Virus record (IMG/VR): IMGVR_UViG_3300022200_000151 | Span: 1 to 36,952 of that record | Source of the DNA: a virus | Direction: 5' to 3' (one strand) | Length of the DNA: 36,952 nucleotides | In this document: positions 22,468-30,230 of the stretch, piece after piece | Layout of the letters: the number at the start of each line of letters is the position of its first letter | Position numbering within the stretch: the stretch's first letter is position 1 | Notes under the pieces: model-generated | Database searches by the model: none | The model's input: only the letters and a program-made list of their open reading frames with translations | What the model was told of the DNA's origin: nothing | Position numbers and translations under genes: made by a program

Positions 22468-23474
22468 AAATCCTCGTAAATAGATAACAACAGGTTTTTG
22501 TCAAAATTATCAGAGTCTATTGCGGCAATTTCACTTGATACAATGGTATCGATTGATTTAAATTGCTCAATATTAAGTTCAGTGTTTATTTCTTCTAATT
22601 GTTTTTGTGGAATTAATGTAAGTTCTCTACATTTATGTTGATTTACAAATGTTTCTTTAATAAAAGAAGCTTCTTCGTAAGAAATAGGAATATCAATTGC
22701 TACTCGCAAGTGCATTTTTTCTTTAATTATACTAGTATCCGGTTCGAGTAATTCGGAAAGTTTAACAGTTCTATATCGTGGGCAGTTATCCCAGTTTAAA
22801 TATACAGGTTCTAATCCGTTTTCTTTATCAATAATCATCATTCCACGGTCATCGTCCCATGCATCTGCATAGTTGTGAGGGAATGCGTTTCCTATGTAAT
22901 GAATATTTCCACGAACTTGACGTTTATGAAAATGCCCAGAAAACACATATTTTTGATTTACAAAGTGTTCAGCACGTAAATCACCGTGATCTGGCATACG
23001 AACTAATGAGTTCATGTAAAATGTAGGTAATTCAAAGTGACCAAACATATATTCTGCGTTAATCTTAGAAATTTTCTTCCATTCATCACCTATAAGCCAA
23101 GGAACTAATGCAACATTATCATCAACGGTTATAGAATTAATTACAGTTATACCTGAAATATGCCGTCCAAACTCAACAGAATGTAAATCACGTTTATCTT
23201 TGTAATATAAGTCATGATTACCTGGAAAATAAAAAAAATGTTTAAATGATTTTCCTAATTTTTCTAAAATTTTAATCGAAGTAGATAATGTAGTGATACT
23301 TAATGCACTTCGACTATGGTGATAATCCCCACAGCAGATTCCAGTATCACAATTATGTAATTGTGCTTGATTAATAAACCAATCAATAAATTCCTCACAA
23401 TCCTGGTTATGTGTTTTTGAATTTCCTTTTAATCCCAAATGTAAATCTGTGAAAACTGCAGCTTTTTTAAACAT
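22464..23474 (-). CDS. gp47: Recombination nuclease subunit gp47 (Mre11/SbcD-like)
   Basis: The metallophosphoesterase nuclease partner of gp46. The 336-aa protein carries the family's metal-binding motifs in order: FTDLHLG (8-14), GDYHHSR (49-55), PGNHD (84-88), then MFGHFELP and FSGHFHKR. Length matches T4 gp47 (339 aa). The ATG has AAAGGAG upstream, inside the end of the homing endonuclease gene. It is coupled to gp46 downstream. In most T4-like phages gp55 precedes gp47 closely; here a homing endonuclease gene separates them. Confidence 0.97.
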   Translation of the reverse strand: MFKKAAVFTDLHLGLKGNSKTHNQDCEEFIDWFINQAQLHNCDTGICCGDYHHSRSALSITTLSTSIKILEKLGKSFKHFFYFPGNHDLYYKDKRDLHSVEFGRHISGITVINSITVDDNVALVPWLIGDEWKKISKINAEYMFGHFELPTFYMNSLVRMPDHGDLRAEHFVNQKYVFSGHFHKRQVRGNIHYIGNAFPHNYADAWDDDRGMMIIDKENGLEPVYLNWDNCPRYRTVKLSELLEPDTSIIKEKMHLRVAIDIPISYEEASFIKETFVNQHKCRELTLIPQKQLEEINTELNIEQFKSIDTIVSSEIAAIDSDNFDKNLLLSIYEDL

Positions 23475-23475
23475 T

Positions 23476-25173
23476 TTACTCCTTTATGAAAGTTAATTGC
23501 CCAGCATCCCAATATCGATCATAATTATTCAATCTCATATTGGCTACTTCTGACAAGTTAGGGTTGAAAAATGGTAATAGTTTGTTTAATTTGTGTTTTT
23601 GAAACTTATTTCTTGACTCTAGTACATTATTTTTAACATAATAATAATTAAATGACACGGTATTTAATTTTTTAAATCCAAGGGTAGCATATACATTACC
23701 ATTTGAGTAGCTATTATCAGCATATGAAATAATTGATCCCTTAATTGATGCTAATAACTTGCTTGCTCCCCCTATGATATTTGTATTTAATTTACTAGCT
23801 AATCTAATTAGTTCGTTATCGTACTTTTTATTAAATCTAGGAATACCTACAACTACTGCTTGTACTAGTTCGTTGTTGTAAAACAAGCCTAATTTAGTAT
23901 GCCCACCTACATAACCGTTTAAATGATTACTAGTAAAAAACTCTCGAGCAGTTTTAGTATCTAGTTCTTTTACGATACATTTTCTTGCATATATTCTAGA
24001 GTTTAATCTTAATTTTGATTTTAAAATACTTTTCCAAATTTGTTGTTTAATAGGATCATTCCAATCAATATCTAAAATATGCAATAATTGGTAATCATTT
24101 TCATTACAAAGTTTAGTTTTATTATAATGGTAGTGTTTATCTTTCCCTTTGCTCTCACAATGCCAGTAAACACCATTATATTCTATTGCTAAGTTATAAT
24201 CAGGTAATACAATATCTAATTCTTTTCCATTCAATATAGATCGATCATTAGTGATAATAGTATTAACACCTAATGATTTTAAAAATTGCACTACTTCGTA
24301 TTCACCTTGTGACGTATTTCTTCCTATATTAACATTAATATTATATTGATTAAAGTATTTTCCTAAATTTGAAGAACTTACATTTAATTGTTCTGCAATT
24401 TGATAAACCGTAAGACCAGAATCAAACTGAGATTGCAACCACATAGGATTATTTAACTTGTTTAGTACAGTTGCAGGGTAGTAATTCTTTTTTCGAGTAT
24501 TAACTGCTTTATTTTTTATAACATTAGACTTTAATGGATGATCGACTCCATATTTTGCTAATAATGTTTGCTTCCGTTTATTAATATTAACAAAGTTCTT
24601 ATTATTATATTTTTTTAATCTAGTTGTTTGTCCGGTTAATCGAATAGAAGCCATATAAGTGAGGTAATCTACACCGTATTTTTCTTCTATAGTTTTCTTA
24701 ACTTTTTCTTTTATAGAATCACACTGCATTGCATGTGAAGTATTGTACTTTTTTAATGAAGTATTAACAACTGCTTCTTTAAATTCCTGAGTTTGTGAGT
24801 AATGTTCAACCCCATATTTTTTTAATGAAGTATTAACAACTGCTTCTTTAAACTTTTGAGTTTGTGAGTAATGTTCTACGCCGTATTTTTTTAACGAAGT
24901 AGCTTTTGCAAGATCTACTGATCCTATTGCAGTGCATTTATTACTACAATAGGATCGATATTTTCTTAGATCAGAATGCCATTTTAATTGTTTTTGACAT
25001 ACCGGGCAAGTTGGTTTTGTGTTAGTATTGTTAGTATAATGCCAGAGCAATTGTCTGGCATTATTTGTATTAAGATCTATAGCTAATTGCGTAAATGACT
25101 CATCAAATTTACATAAATCATTTAAGTTTAATCTAGATTTATTAATAAGATCATCTATAGTTAGATTATTCAT
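23476..25173 (-). CDS. Freestanding homing endonuclease, Vsr/EDxHD-like, between gp55 and gp47
   Basis: Taken from the ATG at 25173 (565 aa, MNNLTIDDLINKSRL); an ATG nine codons earlier (25200) is an alternative, neither having a clear ribosome site. It overlaps the gp55 end by 8 bases. Parts in order: a zinc-finger-like CPVC...CSNKC, about six KKYGVEHYSQ-type modules of ~23-27 residues, a helix-turn-helix-like LTVYQIAEQLNVSSSNLGKY, a PD-(D/E)XK core (KELDIVLPDYNLAIEYNGVY then WHCE, later LLHILDIDW) and a GNAT-like C-terminus (GLFYNNELVQAVVVG, NIIGGASKLL, SNGNVYATLGFKKL). Architecture matches the gene at 2-1336, which has fewer modules. Invasion of a T4 core gene junction fits a homing element; activity is inferred. 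Confidence 0.85.
   Translation of the reverse strand: MNNLTIDDLINKSRLNLNDLCKFDESFTQLAIDLNTNNARQLLWHYTNNTNTKPTCPVCQKQLKWHSDLRKYRSYCSNKCTAIGSVDLAKATSLKKYGVEHYSQTQKFKEAVVNTSLKKYGVEHYSQTQEFKEAVVNTSLKKYNTSHAMQCDSIKEKVKKTIEEKYGVDYLTYMASIRLTGQTTRLKKYNNKNFVNINKRKQTLLAKYGVDHPLKSNVIKNKAVNTRKKNYYPATVLNKLNNPMWLQSQFDSGLTVYQIAEQLNVSSSNLGKYFNQYNINVNIGRNTSQGEYEVVQFLKSLGVNTIITNDRSILNGKELDIVLPDYNLAIEYNGVYWHCESKGKDKHYHYNKTKLCNENDYQLLHILDIDWNDPIKQQIWKSILKSKLRLNSRIYARKCIVKELDTKTAREFFTSNHLNGYVGGHTKLGLFYNNELVQAVVVGIPRFNKKYDNELIRLASKLNTNIIGGASKLLASIKGSIISYADNSYSNGNVYATLGFKKLNTVSFNYYYVKNNVLESRNKFQKHKLNKLLPFFNPNLSEVANMRLNNYDRYWDAGQLTFIKE
24751..24888 (-). repeat. 69-bp tandem duplication in the homing endonuclease gene
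   Basis: Two nearly identical 69-bp units (24751 and 24820) encode 23-residue SLKKYGVEHYSQTQ modules. High DNA identity against the more diverged flanking modules indicates recent duplication. Confidence 0.85.
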
Positions 25174-25975
25174 CTTTAACTTGAGATTCCCATTCAGCAT
25201 TGTGCAATCTAGTATAGCTAGGAGCTAATCCATGAGATTCTAAAATGTCATCTCTAATATTTTGATTGCGTTTTTCAATATTTATTACACGAACGAAGCT
25301 ATTTTTAATAGTTTGTGTATAATACGCGAATGGGTTATTTGATTTTGATTCATCAAATTGTAATCCAATTTGAGCAAGTTGAAGAATTGCTTGCCCTCTC
25401 ATCTCATCGTTGTACGTGTACCCGCGTACATTGCTTCTAGTAGCATATCGTTCAACTAGTTTTAGCCACATTAATGCTAACTTATTAGTAGTTTGACCTT
25501 TATCTTTACAAAATTTACCAGAATGTACATCGCCTTTCCAATGACTTTTACCGACACATTCTAAGTTTCCGTATTCATCCATTTTCCAATGTTGAAATGG
25601 TGGAAAATTTAACTTAACTTTACTATCTGCAATTGATTTAGGATTTTTCTTACGGCCTGGAGCATTAGGGATATGATCATAAGTCATTATCCTAAAGACA
25701 ACTTCCGACGGTTTAATACTATCTGGATCGATTTCAAACTCTTGTAGTTTTACTCTTTTTTGAGTAAGTTTTGCATTTTCAAACTCAACAACGCTTAGGC
25801 ATTTAGCTTTATTTTTGCGAGCAGTTATTAGTGCTTCTTCGTCTATATCATTAATAGAATCTAAAATTAAGTCGTAATCAACGTAGTCTGGTGAAGAAAA
25901 TGAACTAAATGATGATTTTGATCGATGAATTTCTAATAAAATGTCTTTATTATTAAGATAATTTTTTTTCTGCAT
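25166..25975 (-). CDS. gp55: Late transcription sigma factor gp55
   Basis: The T4-type late sigma factor that lets host RNA polymerase recognise late promoters (TATAAATA-like) with the sliding clamp. The conserved sigma region-2-like core is at about 165-245: KLVERYATRSNVRGYTYNDE, then KSNNPFAYYTQTIKNSFVRV and INIEKRNQNIRDD. At 269 aa it is longer than T4 gp55 (185 aa), with an N-terminal extension (PNAPGRKKNPKSIADSKVKL within it) of unknown role. The ATG has GGAG five bases upstream and overlaps the 67-aa gene by 23 bases. Its presence explains the late-type boxes before the structural operons. Confidence 0.92.
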   Translation of the reverse strand: MQKKNYLNNKDILLEIHRSKSSFSSFSSPDYVDYDLILDSINDIDEEALITARKNKAKCLSVVEFENAKLTQKRVKLQEFEIDPDSIKPSEVVFRIMTYDHIPNAPGRKKNPKSIADSKVKLNFPPFQHWKMDEYGNLECVGKSHWKGDVHSGKFCKDKGQTTNKLALMWLKLVERYATRSNVRGYTYNDEMRGQAILQLAQIGLQFDESKSNNPFAYYTQTIKNSFVRVINIEKRNQNIRDDILESHGLAPSYTRLHNAEWESQVKDE

Positions 25976-26156
25976 AAGACTCCATAGTGTTGTCTACAAT
26001 AATATTTTTAATAACTACTTGAACATACTCTACACTATTACGGGTTGGGACATACGTAAAATTCCCATATAATTGCCATCCATCGTTTAATAAACTTTCC
26101 ACTCGTTCGCCTAATCCACGATATGTAGCTGAATGAACTATTTTATATTCTACCAT
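25953..26156 (-). CDS. DUF1737-like small protein
   Basis: Read from the ATG at 26156 (67 aa: MVEYKIVHSATYRGLGERVE, then LLNDGWQLYGNF). The pattern YK-x-V...L...V...LL-x-x-GW-x-x-G is that of DUF1737 small proteins, common in phages and of unknown function. A longer frame opens with an ATG at 26210, but that codon overlaps the -35 box of the promoter and the extra residues look non-coding, so it is rejected. First gene of the gp55-gp47-gp46 operon. Confidence 0.75.
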   Translation of the reverse strand: MVEYKIVHSATYRGLGERVESLLNDGWQLYGNFTYVPTRNSVEYVQVVIKNIIVDNTMESYAEKKLS

Positions 26157-26181
26157 AATACCTATTCTAGTTAAAACGTAT

Positions 26182-26210
26182 AGTATACAATAAATTGATA
26201 CCGATGTCAA
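26182..26210 (-). promoter_or_regulatory. Strong sigma70-type promoter for the gp55/gp47/gp46 operon
   Basis: Minus-strand TTGACA (26205-26210), 17-base spacer, TATACT (26182-26187): near-consensus. Expected start near 26175, ~20 bases before the ATG at 26156. It indicates use of unmodified host sigma70, i.e. early or middle expression. Confidence 0.85.
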
Positions 26211-26219
26211 GTATATTTT

Positions 26220-26227
26220 TATTTATC
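26220..26227 (-). promoter_or_regulatory. Possible late box GATAAATA upstream of the gp55 operon
   Basis: Minus-strand GATAAATA just upstream of the sigma70 promoter; it would add late transcription of gp55 itself. Could be a chance match in AT-rich DNA. Confidence 0.35.
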
Positions 26228-26252
26228 AGTTAAAAATGTGTTTTTTTAAGAC

Positions 26253-26261
26253 AGGTAAATA
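26253..26261 (+). promoter_or_regulatory. Late-type promoter AGGTAAATA before the baseplate operon
   Basis: AGGTAAATA 19 bases before the gp48 ATG, with GGAGAG at 26271-26276 as ribosome site. Same nonamer as at 5428 and 20654. Confidence 0.65.
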
Positions 26262-26280
26262 CAATATATAGGAGAGTTTT

Positions 26281-27210
26281 ATGGCCAATAATTACGAAAC
26301 TACTACAATTAATACTAATTACAGTAGTATTCCAATATCGACACAAGTAAATATACCGGCAAATTATCAAATTGCATCAGATCCAGTAATAAATGATGCA
26401 TTGTATAGTGTTAATATACCTAAAAGTAAAGTTGGAGAAGGGCTTGCAAAAAGTCAAACTGAAATTAGTAAAATTCTTGCACAAGGTAATAAAAATACCG
26501 ATAATATTGCAAGTGCAGCTCGACAAGGAACGGTTCAAGCACAAGGTATAGGCGATAATGCTAATCCAGAACAGCCTAAACAAATACAGGTTCAAGTTAA
26601 ATCAACTACAGGAGCAAATGCAGTTGACTGGAGAGTAAATATTTCAGTACCGTCTATATTTCCAACAGTAGGTGCATTAGAACCGTTAAGTAAAACAAAT
26701 AATAGAATGATATTCCCATTTAATCCGTCGATAACTATTAGTCATACTGCACAATATAGTCCGATTACATTAACTCATACTAATTATGCGTTTAATTCAT
26801 ATGAAAATAGTGTTGTTGATAATTATGTAATTTCAGGTGAGTTTTATAGCGAAAACGACGATGATGCCAAATACTGGTTAGCTAGTGTGCATTTTTTACG
26901 ATCAGCTACTAAAATGTTTTATGGGAATAGTGCATTAGTTGGAATGCCCCCGGTAGTATGTAGATTAAACGGGTATGGAAAGCATGTGTTAAATAATATT
27001 CCTGTAATTATTACAAATTTTACAGCAGATTTAAATCCAGATGTAGATTATATTGAATGTAAGCTAGATGGTGAAACTAATTATGTTCCTGTAAAGTCTA
27101 CTATTTCTGTAACATGTGTACCTAATTATGCACGTAGAACACATGCAAAATTTGGATTAGAAAAATTTGCAAAAGGCGAATTTGTTGGCAGTTCCGAAGG
27201 ATTTGTATAA
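26281..27210 (+). CDS. gp48: Baseplate tail-tube cap/initiator, gp48-like
   Basis: A 309-aa protein. After a low-complexity N-terminal ~100 residues the conserved part begins (VDWRVNISVPSIFP), followed by MIFPFNPSITISHTAQYSPI, THTNYAFNSYENS, YWLASVHFLRSATKMFYG and PVIITNFTADLNPDVDYIEC. This is the pattern of marine T4-like gp48, which caps the baseplate hub and starts tail-tube polymerisation; T4 gp54 is its paralogue and is the alternative name. Starts the baseplate operon behind a late-type promoter and a GGAGAG site. Its stop overlaps the gp53 ATG by one base (TAATG). Confidence 0.85.
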   Translation: MANNYETTTINTNYSSIPISTQVNIPANYQIASDPVINDALYSVNIPKSKVGEGLAKSQTEISKILAQGNKNTDNIASAARQGTVQAQGIGDNANPEQPKQIQVQVKSTTGANAVDWRVNISVPSIFPTVGALEPLSKTNNRMIFPFNPSITISHTAQYSPITLTHTNYAFNSYENSVVDNYVISGEFYSENDDDAKYWLASVHFLRSATKMFYGNSALVGMPPVVCRLNGYGKHVLNNIPVIITNFTADLNPDVDYIECKLDGETNYVPVKSTISVTCVPNYARRTHAKFGLEKFAKGEFVGSSEGFV

Positions 27211-27506
27211 TGAATCTAAAGTTAACAGCATACAAAAATACGGAAATTACAAAATCAGGGTATTTAGGTATATGGGAGCCGATACCTATTCCAAGAGCTG
27301 ATAATGATCCTTTATTTGTGATAACAACAGTATATACATACAGGCCGGATTTATTGGCTTATGACTTGTATAGGAAAAAAGAACTATGGTGGATTTTTGC
27401 ACAACGAAATCCTGATACATTAAAAGATCCAGTATTTGATTTTATTGCAGGAACAGAAATATATCTACCTCAAGGAAAATATATAACACAATATATGGGA
27501 ATTTAA
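27210..27506 (+). CDS. gp53: Baseplate wedge gp53
   Basis: A 98-aa protein with the family core VYTYRPDLLAYDLYRKKELW, WIFAQRNPDTLKDPVFDF and AGTEIYLPQ. In T4, gp53 (196 aa) clamps wedges together around the hub; marine relatives keep only this short LysM-like part. Translation is coupled to gp48 by a one-base overlap, and the next gene starts directly after its stop. The family match is clear despite the size. Confidence 0.92.
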   Translation: MNLKLTAYKNTEITKSGYLGIWEPIPIPRADNDPLFVITTVYTYRPDLLAYDLYRKKELWWIFAQRNPDTLKDPVFDFIAGTEIYLPQGKYITQYMGI

Positions 27507-30215
27507 ATGGCAATACAATTTGAATCAATTGCTACTGACGCAGCAAATACAGTATTAAACAATATAGCAAACATAAGTGTTAATGACGTAACTGATTTTT
27601 TAAACGAGTTCGGGCCAATATCATCTACACTTGATGTAAGTGATTCTAGTGATTTTTTAATTGACCAATTTAACAGCGCGAAAACTGCTGTAACAGATGT
27701 TGCAGAGAATATATCAGAACAAATTAACAGTTTGTCAAATTTTAGTAAAACAAGTTTTAACGATATATTAAATGATGCTAGTGGTATTAGTGATAGTATT
27801 TCTGATTTTGCAAATGACTTCCTAAAAGATTCTTCAAGTGCATTTAGTTCAATTTCATCGTTATTTAAAAACATTGAAACGACTGCAGATAAAATATTAC
27901 CAGAATTTATTGATTTTTCATCATTTCCCGGTAGTAAATTAGTTGTCGAAGAAGTTAGTTTTGCAGAAGTAGTCGGACCGATTGGTGGAAAGCGATCACA
28001 ATATTATCAAGATATTCAAGCAGAAGAATCTTCACTTGATAAAATTCCAAAAGAACAATCAACAAATGTAATAAATGCTGGAGAAGTATCATCAGGAAAT
28101 AGTGCAAGTAGGATCCCTAATCCGTTAAGAGATCATAATCATTATAATTATATTATCACATTAGGAATACTATCTGCAGGCGAATATAATAACCCTATAA
28201 GTTATCGAAAAAATCCAAATACTATGGATCCTTATATTATCCAGTCAGGCGGTGGTGATTATGGTAGTAGATTTAAGTTACCAATTGAAGGAGGTGACGA
28301 TGCAGAATATTTTATTGAAGATTTAGAATTTGATGCAGCAATTGCTCCAAATAAAAAAACAGGAGTTGCAATTGGAACATCTATGCAGTTTACAGTTATT
28401 GAACCGTATTCTATGGGTAATTTCATTCAAGCATTAATTTCCGCAGCAGATAGCAAAGGATTTAAAAACTATGCAGATGCTCCGTTTTGTATTAGAATCG
28501 ATTTTTATGGTTGGAACGAACCAGGCGACGTTCCAACCAAACTAGCATCGCCGTCGTATATGCCAATAAAAATAGTAAAAGTTGATCTTAATGTTACAGG
28601 AAAAGGATCTCAATATCAAGTCGAAGCAGTACCTTACAGTGAAGACGCAATGTCTGATTCAAATAATCAAACAAAGACTACTATTAATGTAACAGGGCAG
28701 TTTGTACATGAAATTTTAGTATCAGGCGTTCAATCGTACACTACTGCACTAAATGATCGAACCGAATATAATGAAGAAACAAAAAAACAAATTGCAAGTG
28801 ATAGATATCTTATATGTTTTCCAAAAGAACCAGATCATTTAACTAAAGTTATTAATAATGAAATTACACCTAAAACATATACTGTAAATGCAGTAGAAGA
28901 AACACAGCAACAGTTAGGTAAAAAGAGCCCTCCAGATTTAGATAATCCAGGACCTAAAGAAGCTACAACTCAAGCATTAAAAATTCAGCCCAAAGGTGAT
29001 ATTTTTACTAAATTATTAAATTATGCAACAGATCCTTCGTTTATTAATGAAATCGGCAAAAGTATTATTGTTGAAAATACTGCGGAAGCAAGAGAACAAC
29101 CGATGGGTGATAATAATACTGTTAAAAATGAAAAAACAGATACTAATCGAATTGGTGGTACAGAATTAACTTTTTCAGAAAAATCTAAAACATTTCAATC
29201 ACATTCAAAAGAAACAATAACATCTTTTATTGAAAAAGTATTGTTACAAAGTCAGTATTGTAGAGATCATGCAACAGCACAACCGGTTAATGGAGCATTT
29301 AAATGGTGGAGAATTGAAAGTTACACATTTGTAGATCATGATCCAGCTTCGGAAGTTCAAATAGGTAGACCACCTAAAGTATATGTATATGCAGTTATGC
29401 CGTATCATCCAGATTCTGCTAAATTCTTATCAGGTGGAGAACGACCTGATAACACTGAAGGATTGAAAAAAACTGCGGCTAAAGAATATAATTATATATA
29501 CACTGGAAAAAATGAAGATATAATAGATTTTGATATTAATTTTAATAATGCGTTTACGCAATTAGCATTTGCAAATTTTGCTGAAAATTCAGGATCTGAT
29601 GCATCAGGATTAAGTAATGCATCTCATAAAGCTGCAAGAGATGAAATTGAACGAGGAGGACAAGCTACTCAACAAACATCGCAGCCTGAAAAAAGTGAAA
29701 TACAAGGACAAACAATTGAAGCTGTAGAACTTCCAGGTGTAAACGTATCAGGAACAAAAAGTTATGATATACGCAACAAAATTGCAGAAATTTTCCATCA
29801 TAGAATTACTAATCAAATAGTAGATATGGTTTCAGTAGAAATGACAATATGGGGAGATCCATTTTTCATACCACAACAAACAGGAAATTATGTAGGAAAA
29901 ACTGAAAATGGAACGCTATCAGTTTCTAGCGACTACGGTGATGATTATCGAATGGCATATACTGAATACGAAGTTTTTGTTATAGTAAATTTCTTAACGC
30001 CTTTTGATTATCAAATGACCGGCCCTACAATGGAAGTTGCTGAAAAAGTAGCAAGGTTTAGTGGCTTATTTTCTGTATGGGGAGTAACAAATAAGTTTAG
30101 TAAAGGGAAATTTACACAAGTATTAAAAATGATTAGACGTAGAGGTCAAGACGACCCTGCAACAAATAATAAAGGTACTATTATTAAAAACATAACAAAA
30201 GTAGAAACAGATTAA
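27507..30215 (+). CDS. Large baseplate hub-like structural protein
   Basis: A 902-aa protein. Residues 1-130 are an Asp/Ser-rich helical region. From ~205 comes a folded part: NPLRDHNHYNYIITLGILSA, a YFIEDLEFDAAIAPNKKTGV stretch, MQFTVIEPYSMGNFIQAL and APFCIRIDFYGWNE. Similar proteins recur in marine T4-like baseplate operons as structural proteins. The C-terminal ~150 residues (HHRITNQIVDMVSVEMTIWG, GDPFFIPQQTG) resemble the last domain of hub proteins. No other gp27 candidate is in the window, so it may be the gp27 counterpart; this is inference from position and domain feel. It follows gp53 without a gap and is followed by the lysozyme after 15 bases (ribosome site AGAGG). Confidence 0.7.
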   Translation: MAIQFESIATDAANTVLNNIANISVNDVTDFLNEFGPISSTLDVSDSSDFLIDQFNSAKTAVTDVAENISEQINSLSNFSKTSFNDILNDASGISDSISDFANDFLKDSSSAFSSISSLFKNIETTADKILPEFIDFSSFPGSKLVVEEVSFAEVVGPIGGKRSQYYQDIQAEESSLDKIPKEQSTNVINAGEVSSGNSASRIPNPLRDHNHYNYIITLGILSAGEYNNPISYRKNPNTMDPYIIQSGGGDYGSRFKLPIEGGDDAEYFIEDLEFDAAIAPNKKTGVAIGTSMQFTVIEPYSMGNFIQALISAADSKGFKNYADAPFCIRIDFYGWNEPGDVPTKLASPSYMPIKIVKVDLNVTGKGSQYQVEAVPYSEDAMSDSNNQTKTTINVTGQFVHEILVSGVQSYTTALNDRTEYNEETKKQIASDRYLICFPKEPDHLTKVINNEITPKTYTVNAVEETQQQLGKKSPPDLDNPGPKEATTQALKIQPKGDIFTKLLNYATDPSFINEIGKSIIVENTAEAREQPMGDNNTVKNEKTDTNRIGGTELTFSEKSKTFQSHSKETITSFIEKVLLQSQYCRDHATAQPVNGAFKWWRIESYTFVDHDPASEVQIGRPPKVYVYAVMPYHPDSAKFLSGGERPDNTEGLKKTAAKEYNYIYTGKNEDIIDFDINFNNAFTQLAFANFAENSGSDASGLSNASHKAARDEIERGGQATQQTSQPEKSEIQGQTIEAVELPGVNVSGTKSYDIRNKIAEIFHHRITNQIVDMVSVEMTIWGDPFFIPQQTGNYVGKTENGTLSVSSDYGDDYRMAYTEYEVFVIVNFLTPFDYQMTGPTMEVAEKVARFSGLFSVWGVTNKFSKGKFTQVLKMIRRRGQDDPATNNKGTIIKNITKVETD

Positions 30216-30230
30216 TATAAAGAGGTTTAA

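Noticed and set aside
25954-26210. Longer 85-aa form of the DUF1737-like protein starting at 26210
   Set aside because: That start codon overlaps the -35 element of a strong promoter, so it would not be in the main transcript; the internal ATG at 26156 begins the recognisable domain.
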